Shown: positions 54,306-62,940 of the stretch, one piece after another
How positions within the stretch are numbered: the first letter of the stretch is position 1
Layout of the letters: each line of letters opens with the position of its first letter
Assembly (NCBI RefSeq): GCF_900188125.1
Contig: NZ_FZOW01000015.1
Span: 90,544 to 154,543 of the forward strand
Reading direction: 5' to 3'
Source: Rhodococcoides kyotonense
Lineage (GTDB): Bacteria > Actinomycetota > Actinomycetes > Mycobacteriales > Mycobacteriaceae
Length of the DNA stretch: 64,000 nucleotides
Program-made: the position numbers and the translations under genes
Notes under the pieces: generated by a model
What the model saw: the letters and a program-made list of their open reading frames with translations, nothing else
Databases searched by the model: none
Told to the model about the DNA's origin: nothing

Positions 54306-54331
54306 GGTACTTCTCGATTATATATAGTACC
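54306..54331. promoter_or_regulatory. Operator-like palindrome, motif 3
   Basis: GGTACTTC and ATAGTACC with 10 bases between (outer GGGTAC/GTACCC also pair). It lies in the divergent region between the CoA ligase (minus) and the TetR gene (plus), 14 bases upstream of the ligase start. Confidence 0.6.
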
Positions 54332-54418
54332 CACCAACGTACCCTCCAGAACGCGCCGAGGGAAGCGAACAGGCAAAGTCCTCGAACCCACTCGAAGAGG
54401 GTGTGGAACACTCGGACA

Positions 54419-55051
54419 ATGCCGAAAGCGTCAGCCTTACGGGCCTCCTCGTCGGTCAACACGCCACGTCGACGCCGGGTGGACACGGCCCGACGCGAGG
54501 ACATCCTTCAGCGAGTCGAAGAAATCTTCCTCGACCAGGGCTTCACCTCCGTCTCAGTCGGCGAGCTCACCGAACGGCTGCACTGCTCACGCGCCACGCT
54601 GTACAGCGTCGCACCAACGAAGGAACAGCTCGTCGTCCTCGCAACGAAGCAGTTCTTCGGCGCATCAGCCGAACGAATCGAAGCCACCGTCGCGGCCGAG
54701 AAAGATCCACGCGCCCGCATCACCACGTACCTGAACGGTGTCGCGCGCGCGATGCGCCGAAATTCACAGGCGTTCTATGACGACATGGTGGCGTTCCCGC
54801 CGACCGCTGAGATTTATAGCCGCAACACTGCGCGTGCCACGGAGCGTGTACGCGAATTGATCGACGACGGAATCGAATCCGGAGTCTTTCGCGCCAACGA
54901 CGGCGCCTTCGCATCGCAACTGGTCGCGCTCGCGATCGAGGGCGTGCAATCCGGGGTGTTGCTCGAACGCACTGGGCTGTCGGCTGCTGACGCATTCAAC
55001 GAACTCGGTAACCTACTTCTGAACGGATTGATGCACGAACCTCCGAAGTAG
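54419..55051 (+). CDS. TetR family transcriptional regulator
   Basis: A 210-residue regulator with the helix-turn-helix at about residues 25-70 (EDILQRVEEIFLDQGFTSVS, HCSRATLYSVAPTKEQLV). The ATG at 54419 gives the usual family N-terminus; the frame is open from 54203 but that part overlaps the divergent ligase. Its divergent position and the motif-3 palindrome suggest it represses the ligase-hydratase-SDR operon, itself and the MHS permease. Confidence 0.9.
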   Translation: MPKASALRASSSVNTPRRRRVDTARREDILQRVEEIFLDQGFTSVSVGELTERLHCSRATLYSVAPTKEQLVVLATKQFFGASAERIEATVAAEKDPRARITTYLNGVARAMRRNSQAFYDDMVAFPPTAEIYSRNTARATERVRELIDDGIESGVFRANDGAFASQLVALAIEGVQSGVLLERTGLSAADAFNELGNLLLNGLMHEPPK

Positions 55052-55060
55052 CCCGGCCGT

Positions 55061-55579
55061 TCAGTACAGTCCGTGTTCCAGTTGAAGTTCCATGGTGAGC
55101 GTCAGCACCGTTGCGCCGTACTGGTTACTCAGCGTACCTGCGATCGTCACGACATCCACCGAGCGTGAGACCGACTCGACGCCCGAAATCACGAACCATC
55201 CCGATAGTGTGTCTGCAGGGTGCACCGGTCCCTCGAATCTGAGATCTTTGATTCCGCGCCCAGCGATGATCCGCCAGGATCGCCAGTGTCCAATTACCGC
55301 GAGGCGCTGAAAGACCCCAAGAGTCTGGACGCCGCTGGCGATGATCCCACCGAATCGCCCGTGCGCTGCGGCACTTGCATCAGTGTGCAGCCCCAGCGGA
55401 TCCCACTGGAACGCGAACTCGATGATCTCCGACTCACGTACCTCGTACGTGGAAAGTTCGAACCGATCACCCACGCCGAGATCGCATCCGTGCACCCAGG
55501 TATCGGTCAAGATTCGCAGCCCCGAATACGCAACCACCCCTGCAAGTTCGACATCAAAGAGACCCTTCGACGTACACAT
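55061..55579 (-). CDS. MaoC-like acyl-CoA hydratase
   Basis: A 172-residue single hot-dog-fold protein. FAFQWDPLGLHTDASAAAHG carries the catalytic D and H, and GRFGGIIASGVQTLGVFQRL the following helix. It hydrates an enoyl-CoA. The ribosome site is weak (AGAGA). It is convergent with the TetR gene, 9 bases apart, and stands alone; the promoter lies in the gene-free stretch to its right. Confidence 0.85.
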   Translation of the reverse strand: MCTSKGLFDVELAGVVAYSGLRILTDTWVHGCDLGVGDRFELSTYEVRESEIIEFAFQWDPLGLHTDASAAAHGRFGGIIASGVQTLGVFQRLAVIGHWRSWRIIAGRGIKDLRFEGPVHPADTLSGWFVISGVESVSRSVDVVTIAGTLSNQYGATVLTLTMELQLEHGLY

Positions 55580-56144
55580 TCTCTATTTTGAAGTGATTCT
55601 ATACAACGAACAGTGCCGGCGTCAGCCGCCAGCGGTTGACTCGGCGGCCCCGGCGGGCGCAAGCTCGCCTGTAGCCAGGTGCGACGAAAGAAATTTGTTG
55701 CTCTTCGACGGGAGCGAAGCGCAGCTCAATCCGGTGGACGCCCGACTGGTGGCCCATGCCGCCGCAGGCGCAGTCCCAACGACGCTGCGCTGCACGAAAG
55801 CAAGCACCTCGACTCAGGAGAATGCCCGGATCTCAATGCGGGAAGCAACAGATGCGGTCGTCTCCCGCACGGTGAGAAAAATCGCGGGTGCTCGGTGTAG
55901 ATTCGGCGGCGTGAACAGCGTCCAGAGTCCCGCAGAATCGGCATTCGAGCCGATCTTGTGGATTCTGACGCATTGCGGCACCAACGGCTACCGCTCCACA
56001 TGGGGTGCGATTCTGGCCGGGTGCCCACCGCAGCACGGCTGAGTTCCTTCGCGTTCAAACACCCGGATCCGGCCGACGTTTCAGACTCGAATTTCGCTGC
56101 AGTCGAAGCGTCTGCTGGCATCTTCTTGGAAGGTTCAGACTCGC
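55580..56144. other. 565-base stretch without a recognisable gene
   Basis: Open frames exist on both strands (for example up to 56042 on the plus strand) but show no family motif and no ribosome site, and I do not call them. The stretch must contain promoters for the MaoC gene (leftward) and nhaA (rightward). Confidence 0.4.
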
Positions 56145-57428
56145 ATGCCCACTCAGGGTTCCATCCTGCATTCACCCCTCACTCGACTGACCTCCATGCT
56201 GCACAACGAAAAGACCGGCGGCGCACTACTTCTCGTTGCGACCGTCGCCGCGCTCGTGTGGGCAAACAGCCCCGCGGGCGAAACCTACACAGTACTGCGA
56301 GAGACCGCGGTGGGTCCTGACGCGTTGCAGTTGCACCTCACATTGGGACAGTGGGCTGCAGATGGGTTGTTGGCAATTTTCTTCTTCGTCGTCGGCCTCG
56401 AACTCAAACAGGAGTTCGTTGTCGGTTCGCTGAAACGGCCGCGCGTGGCAGCGATTCCCGTGATCGCGGCCGTGGGTGGAGTGCTCGTGCCCGCAGGCAT
56501 CTATCTCGCTGTCAATGTCGCCGCCGCCGACGGGGCGGTCGAGGGGTGGGCAGTTCCTGCGGCTACCGACATTGCTTTTGCGGTAACGATTTTGGCGGTG
56601 GTCGGGTCACACCTGCCGTCTCCGCTCAGGGTGTTCTTGCTGACACTCGCTGTTGTCGACGACCTGCTGGCGATCACAATCATCGCCATCGGATACACCG
56701 ACGATGTCTCTGCGACAGCGCTCGCGCTCTCTGCAGTCCCGCTGGCGGCGTTCGGTGCACTGACTCGACGTGGAGTCACCCGATGGTGGGTACTGGTTCC
56801 ATTGGCGTTGACGACCTGGACGTTGATGCATGCCTCCGGTATCCATGCAACGGTTGCCGGTGTTCTGCTTGCGCTGACAGTTCCAGTACGACCGGCCCGC
56901 CGTTCGACTGTGCCGTCACGGATTTCGACAACAGAAAGAGGACTCAGCGGACTGTTCGCCGAGCGACTGCAACCCTGGTCGTCGTGTGTGGCGGTGCCCG
57001 TATTCGCATTCTTCGCCGCCGGTGTAGCAGTGGGCGGCATCGACGGGTTGCGCCAGTCCTTCGTCGATCCGGTGACCATCGGCATCGTCCTGGCGTTGGT
57101 GGTGGGCAAACCGGTGGGCATTCTGTCGGCGACCTTCGGGATGTCACGGCTACCAGGGATGAGACTGGATGCGGCGCTGCGGTGGCGTGATCTGACCGGT
57201 GTGGCGATCTTGGCCGGCATCGGATTCACCGTGTCGTTGCTGATCGGTGAACTCGCCTTCGGCGTTGGCAGTGCCCGCGAAGAACACGTCAAGGTCGGCG
57301 TCCTTTCGGCTTCTCTGCTCGCCGCCGTCATTGCTTCGAGCTATCTCGCTGTCCGCAACAGGTCCTACGAGTCGGCGACGACGCAACGGAACCAGGGAAA
57401 AAGCGGCGCCACCGTGACGCTAGACTGA
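56145..57428 (+). CDS. nhaA: Na+/H+ antiporter NhaA
   Basis: A 427-residue membrane protein with about 12 hydrophobic helices. NEKTGGALLLVATVAALVWA, LAIFFFVVGLELKQEFVVG, AVPAATDIAFAVTILAVVG (with the conserved A-T-D-I-A-F) and LAVVDDLLAITIIA (the Asp-Asp ion-binding pair) are clear NhaA signatures. It expels Na+ in exchange for protons. A fluoride riboswitch starts 5 bases after its stop, so it stands next to the fluoride-export genes, an association seen in other bacteria. Confidence 0.95.
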   Translation: MPTQGSILHSPLTRLTSMLHNEKTGGALLLVATVAALVWANSPAGETYTVLRETAVGPDALQLHLTLGQWAADGLLAIFFFVVGLELKQEFVVGSLKRPRVAAIPVIAAVGGVLVPAGIYLAVNVAAADGAVEGWAVPAATDIAFAVTILAVVGSHLPSPLRVFLLTLAVVDDLLAITIIAIGYTDDVSATALALSAVPLAAFGALTRRGVTRWWVLVPLALTTWTLMHASGIHATVAGVLLALTVPVRPARRSTVPSRISTTERGLSGLFAERLQPWSSCVAVPVFAFFAAGVAVGGIDGLRQSFVDPVTIGIVLALVVGKPVGILSATFGMSRLPGMRLDAALRWRDLTGVAILAGIGFTVSLLIGELAFGVGSAREEHVKVGVLSASLLAAVIASSYLAVRNRSYESATTQRNQGKSGATVTLD

Positions 57429-57429
57429 G

Positions 57430-57502
57430 CCTCGGCGATGGATCCCGCCTGAACCCATTCGTGTGGTTCGAACCGCCGCATGGCTGATGGTTCCTGCTAG
57501 TC
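57430..57502 (+). ncRNA. Fluoride riboswitch (crcB motif)
   Basis: GGCGATGGATCCCGCC (57434-57449) and, 3', GGCTGATGGTTCCTGCT (57482-57498) match the conserved parts of the fluoride-sensing crcB RNA motif. It precedes two crcB genes by about 110 bases. A GC-rich hairpin follows at about 57511-57541 and may be the expression platform. Confidence 0.88.
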
Positions 57503-57630
57503 GATGTGATGTCGGCGGGCAGGGGCATGCCCGGCCGGCGGGAGGTGTAGATGCGAGTGCCGCCACTCGATAGTTCTGCGACGTGGTGCCCGGCTGATTC
57601 AGCTGGGTGGCCGACCCGGGCTCCACAGTG

Positions 57631-58071
57631 ATGCGCCGACTGACCGCGCACACTCGCATGCTCGGTATGGTCGCAGCCGGTGGCAGCCTCGGTGCACCGA
57701 CGCGCTACGTCGTCGGTGACCTGTGGACTCCGCCAGCGTGTGCGTTTCCGTGGTCGACGTTCGCGATCAACATCGTGGGGGCCTTCGCTCTCGGGTTGTT
57801 GTTGGAGACGTTGACCCGCTCCGGCTCCGACGTGGGACGTCGCCGTTCGATACGACTACTGCTCGGCACCGGATTTCTGGGCACGTTCACCACCTACAGT
57901 TCACTGGTAGTCGACACCGACCTGCTCATTCATCACGGCCGAATCGCCCTCGCGGCCGTGTACGCCGCAGGTAGTGTTCTCGTCGGGCTCTGTGCAGCCG
58001 GCGGCGGAATGTGGTCCGCCGCTCGTCTGGCCGGACCCCTCGGCCACGGACCGACTGAGGCATCGATGTGA
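57631..58071 (+). CDS. crcB: Fluoride channel CrcB/Fluc, subunit 1
   Basis: A 146-residue protein with four hydrophobic helices. MVAAGGSLGAPTRYVVGDLW, FPWSTFAINIVGAFALGLLL and LLGTGFLGTFTTYSSLVVDT are Fluc signatures (central Asn and the TTYS segment). It passively exports F- and is controlled by the upstream riboswitch. I use ATG 57631; a GTG at 57607 is in frame. Its stop overlaps the next start, as in the usual actinobacterial crcB pair, whose products often form heterodimers. Confidence 0.92.
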   Translation: MRRLTAHTRMLGMVAAGGSLGAPTRYVVGDLWTPPACAFPWSTFAINIVGAFALGLLLETLTRSGSDVGRRRSIRLLLGTGFLGTFTTYSSLVVDTDLLIHHGRIALAAVYAAGSVLVGLCAAGGGMWSAARLAGPLGHGPTEASM

Positions 58072-58442
58072 CGGCAGCCTTGGTCGTCGCAGTTGCCGGG
58101 ATCGGCGCTATCGGCGCAGGAGCACGGTATGCCACCGACGAAACGCTGAAGAAAATCGTCAGCCCATCATTTCCGTGGGCGACGCTGTGCATCAACATCA
58201 TTGCCAGTTTCGGCCTCGGTGTCGTCACAGGCATGGTCCTAGTCGACGGCGCACCATCGGAGTTACGTGTCCTCGTCGGAGTCGGGTTCTGCAGCAGTTA
58301 CAGCATCTTCAGCACTGCAATGCTCGAAGCCGTGATCCTGCTTCGTCAGGGGCGTTGGCGTTCTGCAGTCGCTGCCGCAGCCGGAACGTTCGCCGCGACC
58401 AGCCTCACCGCTGCAGTCGGACTCGCCGTCGGCAGCGCCTGA
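58068..58442 (+). CDS. crcB: Fluoride channel CrcB/Fluc, subunit 2
   Basis: A 124-residue paralogue. FPWATLCINIIASFGLGVVT and VGVGFCSSYSIFSTAMLEAV mark it as Fluc, with the TTFST segment replaced by SIFST. Start is GTG, overlapping the preceding stop (GTGA). It probably forms a heterodimeric channel with subunit 1. Confidence 0.92.
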   Translation: MTAALVVAVAGIGAIGAGARYATDETLKKIVSPSFPWATLCINIIASFGLGVVTGMVLVDGAPSELRVLVGVGFCSSYSIFSTAMLEAVILLRQGRWRSAVAAAAGTFAATSLTAAVGLAVGSA

Positions 58443-58447
58443 TGACT

Positions 58448-58696
58448 TCACGCAGCACAAGCAGGCGTCATCGGCTGCCATTCGCGGTGGTCTCTGATGA
58501 CTGCCCACAGGACGCCGACGAGTCTGCCGGCGAGGGCGAAGATGGATTGGACGTGCCGTTGGTATACGCGCGTTTTCGCTGATAGAACTCACGGGACGGG
58601 CCTTCACGCTGGGAGCTGCTGAAGGCTGCCATGAAGAACACGTGCCGTAATAGAGGGTGTTAGCGCTTGGGCCGGTGCAGGACTCCGGTGAGGGGA
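58448..58696 (-). pseudogene. IS110/IS116-family transposase, C-terminal remnant
   Basis: Read on the minus strand, two frames give RHVFFMAAFSSSQREG, then FYQRKRA, and after a frameshift FALAGRLVGVLWAVIRDH to a stop at 58448. These match the C-terminal end of IS110-family transposases. The left end is near the crcB stop; the right end stops where the IS256-like element begins, so the latter probably inserted into it. Confidence 0.7.
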
Positions 58697-60140
58697 TCTT
58701 GTGTAAGAAACTGGAAATCGTGTCAGTTGATGTAGGGGTCGAGTCGGTCCGGGTAGTTGATGACGAGGGCGCCGAGGGCTTGTTTCCAGCCGTTGACGTG
58801 TGCTCCTTCGACGAGTCGATTGGCCTTCGTACCGTCGCGGGGTGCGAGTCGGTCGCCGCGTAGCTTGTCGCGTTCGCGGGCACGTTTGTCTTCGATGTCG
58901 CAGATCGCGAGCCACAGAAACTTTTGCGCTTGATCATTCGGGAAGTGGCCGCGATTTTGATGATCTTTCGGAGCTGGTAGTTCAAAGATTCGATCGCGTT
59001 GGTGGTGTAGATGATCTTGCGGACCGCCGGCGGGAACGCCAGAAACGGAATGAACCGCTCCCACGCGCTCTCCCAGGTGCGTACTGCGGTCGGAAGCTTC
59101 GAGCCCCATTTCGAGGTCTTGAAGTCGGTGAGCGCGGCCTCGGCGGCTTCGACGGTCGGTGCGGTGTAGATCAGCTTCAATGCCGCCGCGACTGCTTTGC
59201 GGTCACCGTAGGCGACGAACCGCATCGAGGCACGGATCAGGTGGACGGTGCAGGTCTGCACGACGGTGTTCGGCCAGGTCGCCTCGATCGCGTCGCCGAA
59301 GCCGGTGAGCCCGTCCGTGCAGGCGATGATCACGTCCTTGAGGCCGCGATTGGCGAGCTCGGCGCAGATCCCGGCCCAGAATTTCGCGCCTTCGTGTTCT
59401 TGCACCCAGATGCCCAGCACATGCTTGATTGAAGTCGATGTCGATACCGACCGCGATGTGCGCTGCTCGGTTGCTGACCTGCTGGCCGGAGCGGATTTTG
59501 ACCACGATCGCATCCAGGTACAGGATCGGATCGAGCGGGCGACGCTGCCACTCGAGGACCTCCTCGAGCACCGAATCGCTGATTTTGGAGAATCGTCACG
59601 CGGGAGATCTCGGTGCCGATCGTCGTGGCCAGGTGGTGTTCGATGTCGCGGACGGTCATCCCGCCCGCGTACAGCGAGACGATCATGTCGTCGAGACCGC
59701 CGATCCGTCGGGCGCCTATGGGATCCAGCCGCGGAACGAAGGAGCCGTCGCGATCGCGTGGAATCGACAGGGCCACGTCGCCGACCTCACTGGAGACGGT
59801 CTTTTTGCTGAATCCGTTGCGGGAGTAGGAGATTCCGCGTGCAGCGGGATCGTCTTTGTCGTAGCCGAGGTGTTCGGTGAGTTCGGTTTTCAGTCCGCAT
59901 TCGAGGACCGCTTTGACCATCTCCTGCAGAAACCCGCCCTTGCCGATGATCTGCAGTTCGCCGGCGTCGTCTTGGCCATCACCTCATCGAGTGCGCCCGA
60001 GGATCGCAGCGTCTCGAACGCACTCGTACCCGAGTCCTCGCCGCCGTCTCCGTTGCCATCCGCCTGATGATTGCCCACAATCATGGTCAAGATAATGCTC
60101 CGTTCGTGTCAATTAGCTCTCCCACAAACCATCTGACACG
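58697..60140 (-). mobile_element. Decayed IS256-family insertion sequence
   Basis: The transposase gene fills most of it. The left boundary is near GATCTTGTGTAAGAAACTGG (about 58697-58725). The right boundary is near 60140, where similar but weaker sequence (GTTTGTGGGAGAGCT on the minus strand) occurs. I could not confirm exact inverted repeats or a target duplication. Confidence 0.6.
58723..60090 (-). pseudogene. IS256-family transposase with about four frameshifts
   Basis: Conceptual product in pieces: N-terminus 60090-59970, then KAVLECGLKTELTEHLGYDK, SLYAGGMTVRDIEHHLATTI, DAIVVKIRSGQQV (first catalytic Asp), ACTDGLTGFGDAIEATWPNT (second Asp), TTNAIESLNYQLRKI (catalytic Glu) and the end YPDRLDPYIN. 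Changes of frame occur near 59975, 59590, 59430 and 58960. The family is certain; the gene cannot make a functional transposase as read. Confidence 0.9.
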
Positions 60141-60451
60141 CCCGAGTACGGCGCTCGACAGGAACGGCGCGAACGAAGATTATTGTTTCCGCAGTCGCGG
60201 ATGTTCCGACCGGGAACGCACCGTTGTCAGCACGGCGCGTTCCCGCTGTAGCTCTCAGCTGCTGCCCCGCACGTTCATGCTCTATCCGTGGCCACGCCAT
60301 CGAGCTTGTTATCGACTGTACTCCAACATTTTTCGGAATCTCACGATCCGGTTCGCCGCTTCACCTGCTTCCGCAACACGTTCGGAGGCTTCTGCGCGCA
60401 ATAGCCTGCACAGGCCCCGGAAGGTAGGCCGTACACCACGCATCTGCCGTC
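60141..60451. other. About 310 bases without a recognisable gene
   Basis: Between the IS256-like element and the end of the DUF2637 gene. No protein motif, no clear hairpin. It does not look like the missing part of the IS110 remnant. Confidence 0.35.
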
Positions 60452-61255
60452 TTATCGAGCGGCTTCGACAGCCGAATCGAACGCGTTCTCTTCCCATTTC
60501 CGGAACCGTCTCATCGCCGTCGACGCCACTACCCCATCCGTCTCCTGACCGATTCGCGCCCAGGACCATTCAGGATGCGCCCGCCTCAGCCTGACGGTGT
60601 CCCGCACTTCGGAGGACAGGACGTCGACGTCGTCATCCATCTCTGGAATCGGCAACATCACCGGTGGGGTAGGTGAACTCTCGGACTCCTCGGCGTACTC
60701 AAGCTCTACCTCGGGCCTGGAAGCCACCTCTTCGTCGGCACCGACGTCCACGTCGCTCGGAGAACGCTCGCAGTGAGCCCTGCGGGGTGCACGCAGGATG
60801 ATTGCAAGCACCTCCGTCATCAGAAGGAGTGAAATGGGCGCAAGGGGAGCAATACCCGCCGACACCACTGCTGGCAACAACGTTGCACTGAGCACTGCGT
60901 GATACGAGTTCCCTGCAATCGACGCTGCAGCAGCAACCCGCAGGAGCAGGGTCACGAAACGCCTACCGCGCACTGTGCGTTTGTCGACGTGGTTCGACAA
61001 CGCAATCGCCGTCACCGTGAGTGAGACGATTGCACCATCCAGCACAATCGGGATCACCCATGCCTGCGCGTGACCGGTGCCGCCCATGATCGCCAGCTCC
61101 CGCAACGCCGCGAAACTCAACCAGAACGACGCCCCCGCAATGCCGACAACCAGCACGACCGCGGTTGCCAGCGCCCACTGCAAGACTCGCGGATGAATCG
61201 GCGGGGCGTCGACATCTGCGGTGTCGTGCGGGAGGTGTTGTGCGTGGACGGTCAT
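60452..61255 (-). CDS. DUF2637 membrane protein
   Basis: A 267-residue protein with four hydrophobic helices in residues 25-155 (WALATAVVLVVGIAGASFWL; AWVIPIVLDGAIVSLTVTAI). LDGAIVSLT and GNSYHAV are typical of DUF2637, found on actinobacterial plasmids and integrative elements near transfer or replication genes. The C-terminal 110 residues are acidic, then RLRRAHPEWSWARIGQETDG, a helix-turn-helix-like tail. Its start overlaps the stop of the ribbon-helix-helix gene (ATGA), placing it in the par operon. Confidence 0.88.
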   Translation of the reverse strand: MTVHAQHLPHDTADVDAPPIHPRVLQWALATAVVLVVGIAGASFWLSFAALRELAIMGGTGHAQAWVIPIVLDGAIVSLTVTAIALSNHVDKRTVRGRRFVTLLLRVAAAASIAGNSYHAVLSATLLPAVVSAGIAPLAPISLLLMTEVLAIILRAPRRAHCERSPSDVDVGADEEVASRPEVELEYAEESESSPTPPVMLPIPEMDDDVDVLSSEVRDTVRLRRAHPEWSWARIGQETDGVVASTAMRRFRKWEENAFDSAVEAAR

Positions 61256-61593
61256 CGGATCCTCGGTCCCCGTGCAAGCGGGCCGGTGCGTTGCGGGAAC
61301 GGCTCACCGTCGTTGAACCTGTTGCGCAACGTCTCCAGGTACTCCTCGACCGCTGCGTTGACCAGATCCGACGGACCGCGCGGTGCCCCCGGTGTCGCCG
61401 ACAATGCTTCGGCGGCATTGAGCAACTCGTCGACGGTCGAACGGTACAGATAGAACGAGCGCTTCCATTTCGTTCGGTCCGGTTCGTCCGCAACCGGTGC
61501 CGGTTCCGGTTGCGCATCCACGTCCTTCGGTTGCGGTGGGTCGACCGGGCTTCAATCGGCGAGTGCGCTCTTCATGCGTTCAGGTCTGGGCAT
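61252..61593 (-). pseudogene. Ribbon-helix-helix partition protein, frame interrupted by TGA
   Basis: ATG 61593 overlaps the parA stop (TGATG) and starts MPRPERMKSALAD, which hits TGA at 61554-61552. The same frame then continues SPVDPPQPKDVDAQPEP and the fold part KWKRSFYLYRSTVDELLNAA to the stop at 61252, with no further break. A GTG at 61521 could restart translation and give an 89-residue protein. The part from SFYLYRST resembles ribbon-helix-helix DNA-binding proteins that serve as ParB-like partners of small ParA ATPases. Either a nonsense mutation, a sequencing error, or the short upstream frame is a leader. Confidence 0.65.
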
Positions 61594-62378
61594 CAGTGCA
61601 CTCCGTCCGTGAGGATTGCGATGGTGTCGCGGTAGATCGTCGACAGGTTTCGCGATTGCGTGGTGCCCCAGTCGGGCAGGCTGGTCTGCGACTCCATCGC
61701 GTCCTTGATTACGACGCGCTTCGGGATCGCGTCGCCGAGGATGTTGATGTTGGCGGCGATCTCGATCAGCTGCTCGCGGCCGGCGATGGTGTTGTTCTCG
61801 TGCAGGTTGATCATCGCCCCAAGTAGTTCGAGCTGCGGGTTGTAGCTGCGTTTGACGGCCTCGATCGTGCGCCGCAGCCGCGCCAGCCCGTTCGCCGAGA
61901 ACAGCGCGGACTGGCTGACCACCACCACTTTTCGCGCTGCGACGAGTGCGTTGATGGTCAGCAGGTCCAGGCTGGGTGGGCAGTCGATGAGCACGACGTC
62001 GTACACCCCGCCCATGAGGTCGACTGCGTCCCGCAGGCGGCGCTCCCTCCCCGCGCCGGCGACGACCAGTTGATCGCGGACGTATGCCAATGATTCGTTC
62101 TCCGGGACCGTCGGGACGAGTTCGACTCCCGGCCAAATGGTGGGCACGACCGCGTCGGCGATCGTCGCCGTGGAGGATTCGGAGAGCACGTCCGCGACAC
62201 CGACATCGTCGCGTGCGAGCACCTGACGGCTCAAGACGGTACTCAGGTTGCCCTGGGGGTCTATGTCGACCACCAGCACCCGCTTTCCGACCTTGGCGGC
62301 GGCATGGGCAAGGTGGAACACGGACGTCGTCTTGCCCACTCCCCCTTTCTGATTGCAAAACGCGAGAACGTCAGACAT
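61593..62378 (-). CDS. parA: ParA family plasmid-partition ATPase
   Basis: A 261-residue deviant-Walker ATPase: NQKGGVGKTTS at residues 9-19, VVDIDPQGNLS near residue 36, and VLIDCPPSLDLLT. It distributes plasmid copies by an ATP-dependent gradient together with a centromere-binding protein. The ATG at 62378 has GAGG upstream; an ATG at 62450 is also in frame. The downstream genes (partition partner, DUF2637) are overlapped or nearly so. Iteron-like repeats lie directly upstream. Confidence 0.93.
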   Translation of the reverse strand: MSDVLAFCNQKGGVGKTTSVFHLAHAAAKVGKRVLVVDIDPQGNLSTVLSRQVLARDDVGVADVLSESSTATIADAVVPTIWPGVELVPTVPENESLAYVRDQLVVAGAGRERRLRDAVDLMGGVYDVVLIDCPPSLDLLTINALVAARKVVVVSQSALFSANGLARLRRTIEAVKRSYNPQLELLGAMINLHENNTIAGREQLIEIAANINILGDAIPKRVVIKDAMESQTSLPDWGTTQSRNLSTIYRDTIAILTDGVH

Positions 62379-62940
62379 CACGGGCCTCACTTCCATTGGA
62401 TGCAATACGCGAAATAGGTGACTGGCATCCCATGCTGGTATCGGGAGCATCGGGTGACACGCGCGCCACGGAGGTATCGGATGCTTGGGGTGCTACACCC
62501 GCAACGCGTGCCACACGTTCCATGCCCACATGGGACGTATTGGATGCATCGACTGACAACACTTCCCGAGCAGCCGTTGCAGACGTGGCGTGTGCGGAGC
62601 GTATGGGCCGAGTTGGATGAACTAGGTCCGACACCACCAAGTCGCGTCTTACGTGTATTTCATGCCCAGATGATTGGTTCACGGGCCCGATGGGTGTTCG
62701 AATAATGCTCACCCACAACACATTTGTCGTGTCTACGAGTTGCCGAGATTGATCTTCGAAGCGGGCGTCATGCATCGGTGCCACTACAGGCCCAGCAGGT
62801 TGACTCGTCCGATCACCCGCATCCAGGCGACCAGTAAACAGCCACCAATGCTGCCGGTGACTTAGAGCTTTGTTCTCGACGGTATGTACCGCATCGACTC
62901 CTGAGATTGGCGATTGTTCAGGTTGCTGGATGACGTGCAT
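62371..62940 (-). CDS. Hypothetical protein upstream of parA
   Basis: A possible 189-residue protein. ATG 62940 has GAGAGG upstream, and its stop overlaps the parA start by 8 bases, which favours a real gene. No known motif. The C-terminal part (SVDASNTSHVG, then SDTSVARVSPDAPDTS) is repetitive because it lies over DNA repeats that may be the centromere. It could therefore be a chance open frame. Confidence 0.4.
   Translation of the reverse strand: MHVIQQPEQSPISGVDAVHTVENKALSHRQHWWLFTGRLDAGDRTSQPAGPVVAPMHDARFEDQSRQLVDTTNVLWVSIIRTPIGPVNQSSGHEIHVRRDLVVSDLVHPTRPIRSAHATSATAAREVLSVDASNTSHVGMERVARVAGVAPQASDTSVARVSPDAPDTSMGCQSPISRIASNGSEARDV
62395..62555. repeat. Iteron-like direct repeats upstream of parA (candidate centromere)
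   Basis: Four imperfect copies related to TATYGGATGCATSGRSTG: 62395-62412, 62439-62456, 62475-62492 and 62538-62555, at irregular distances of 36-63 bases. A shorter TTGGATG copy lies at 62613. Repeats upstream of parA are where centromeres of this partition type are found. Confidence 0.5.

Noticed and set aside
55341..56042. Open plus-strand frame of 233 codons
   Set aside because: First half overlaps the MaoC gene antisense; the rest has no motif or ribosome site. I could not support it.
58263..59513. Single transposase gene in one frame
   Set aside because: Only the middle part of this frame matches IS256 transposases; both ends leave the family, so it is one piece of a frameshifted gene and is annotated as such.
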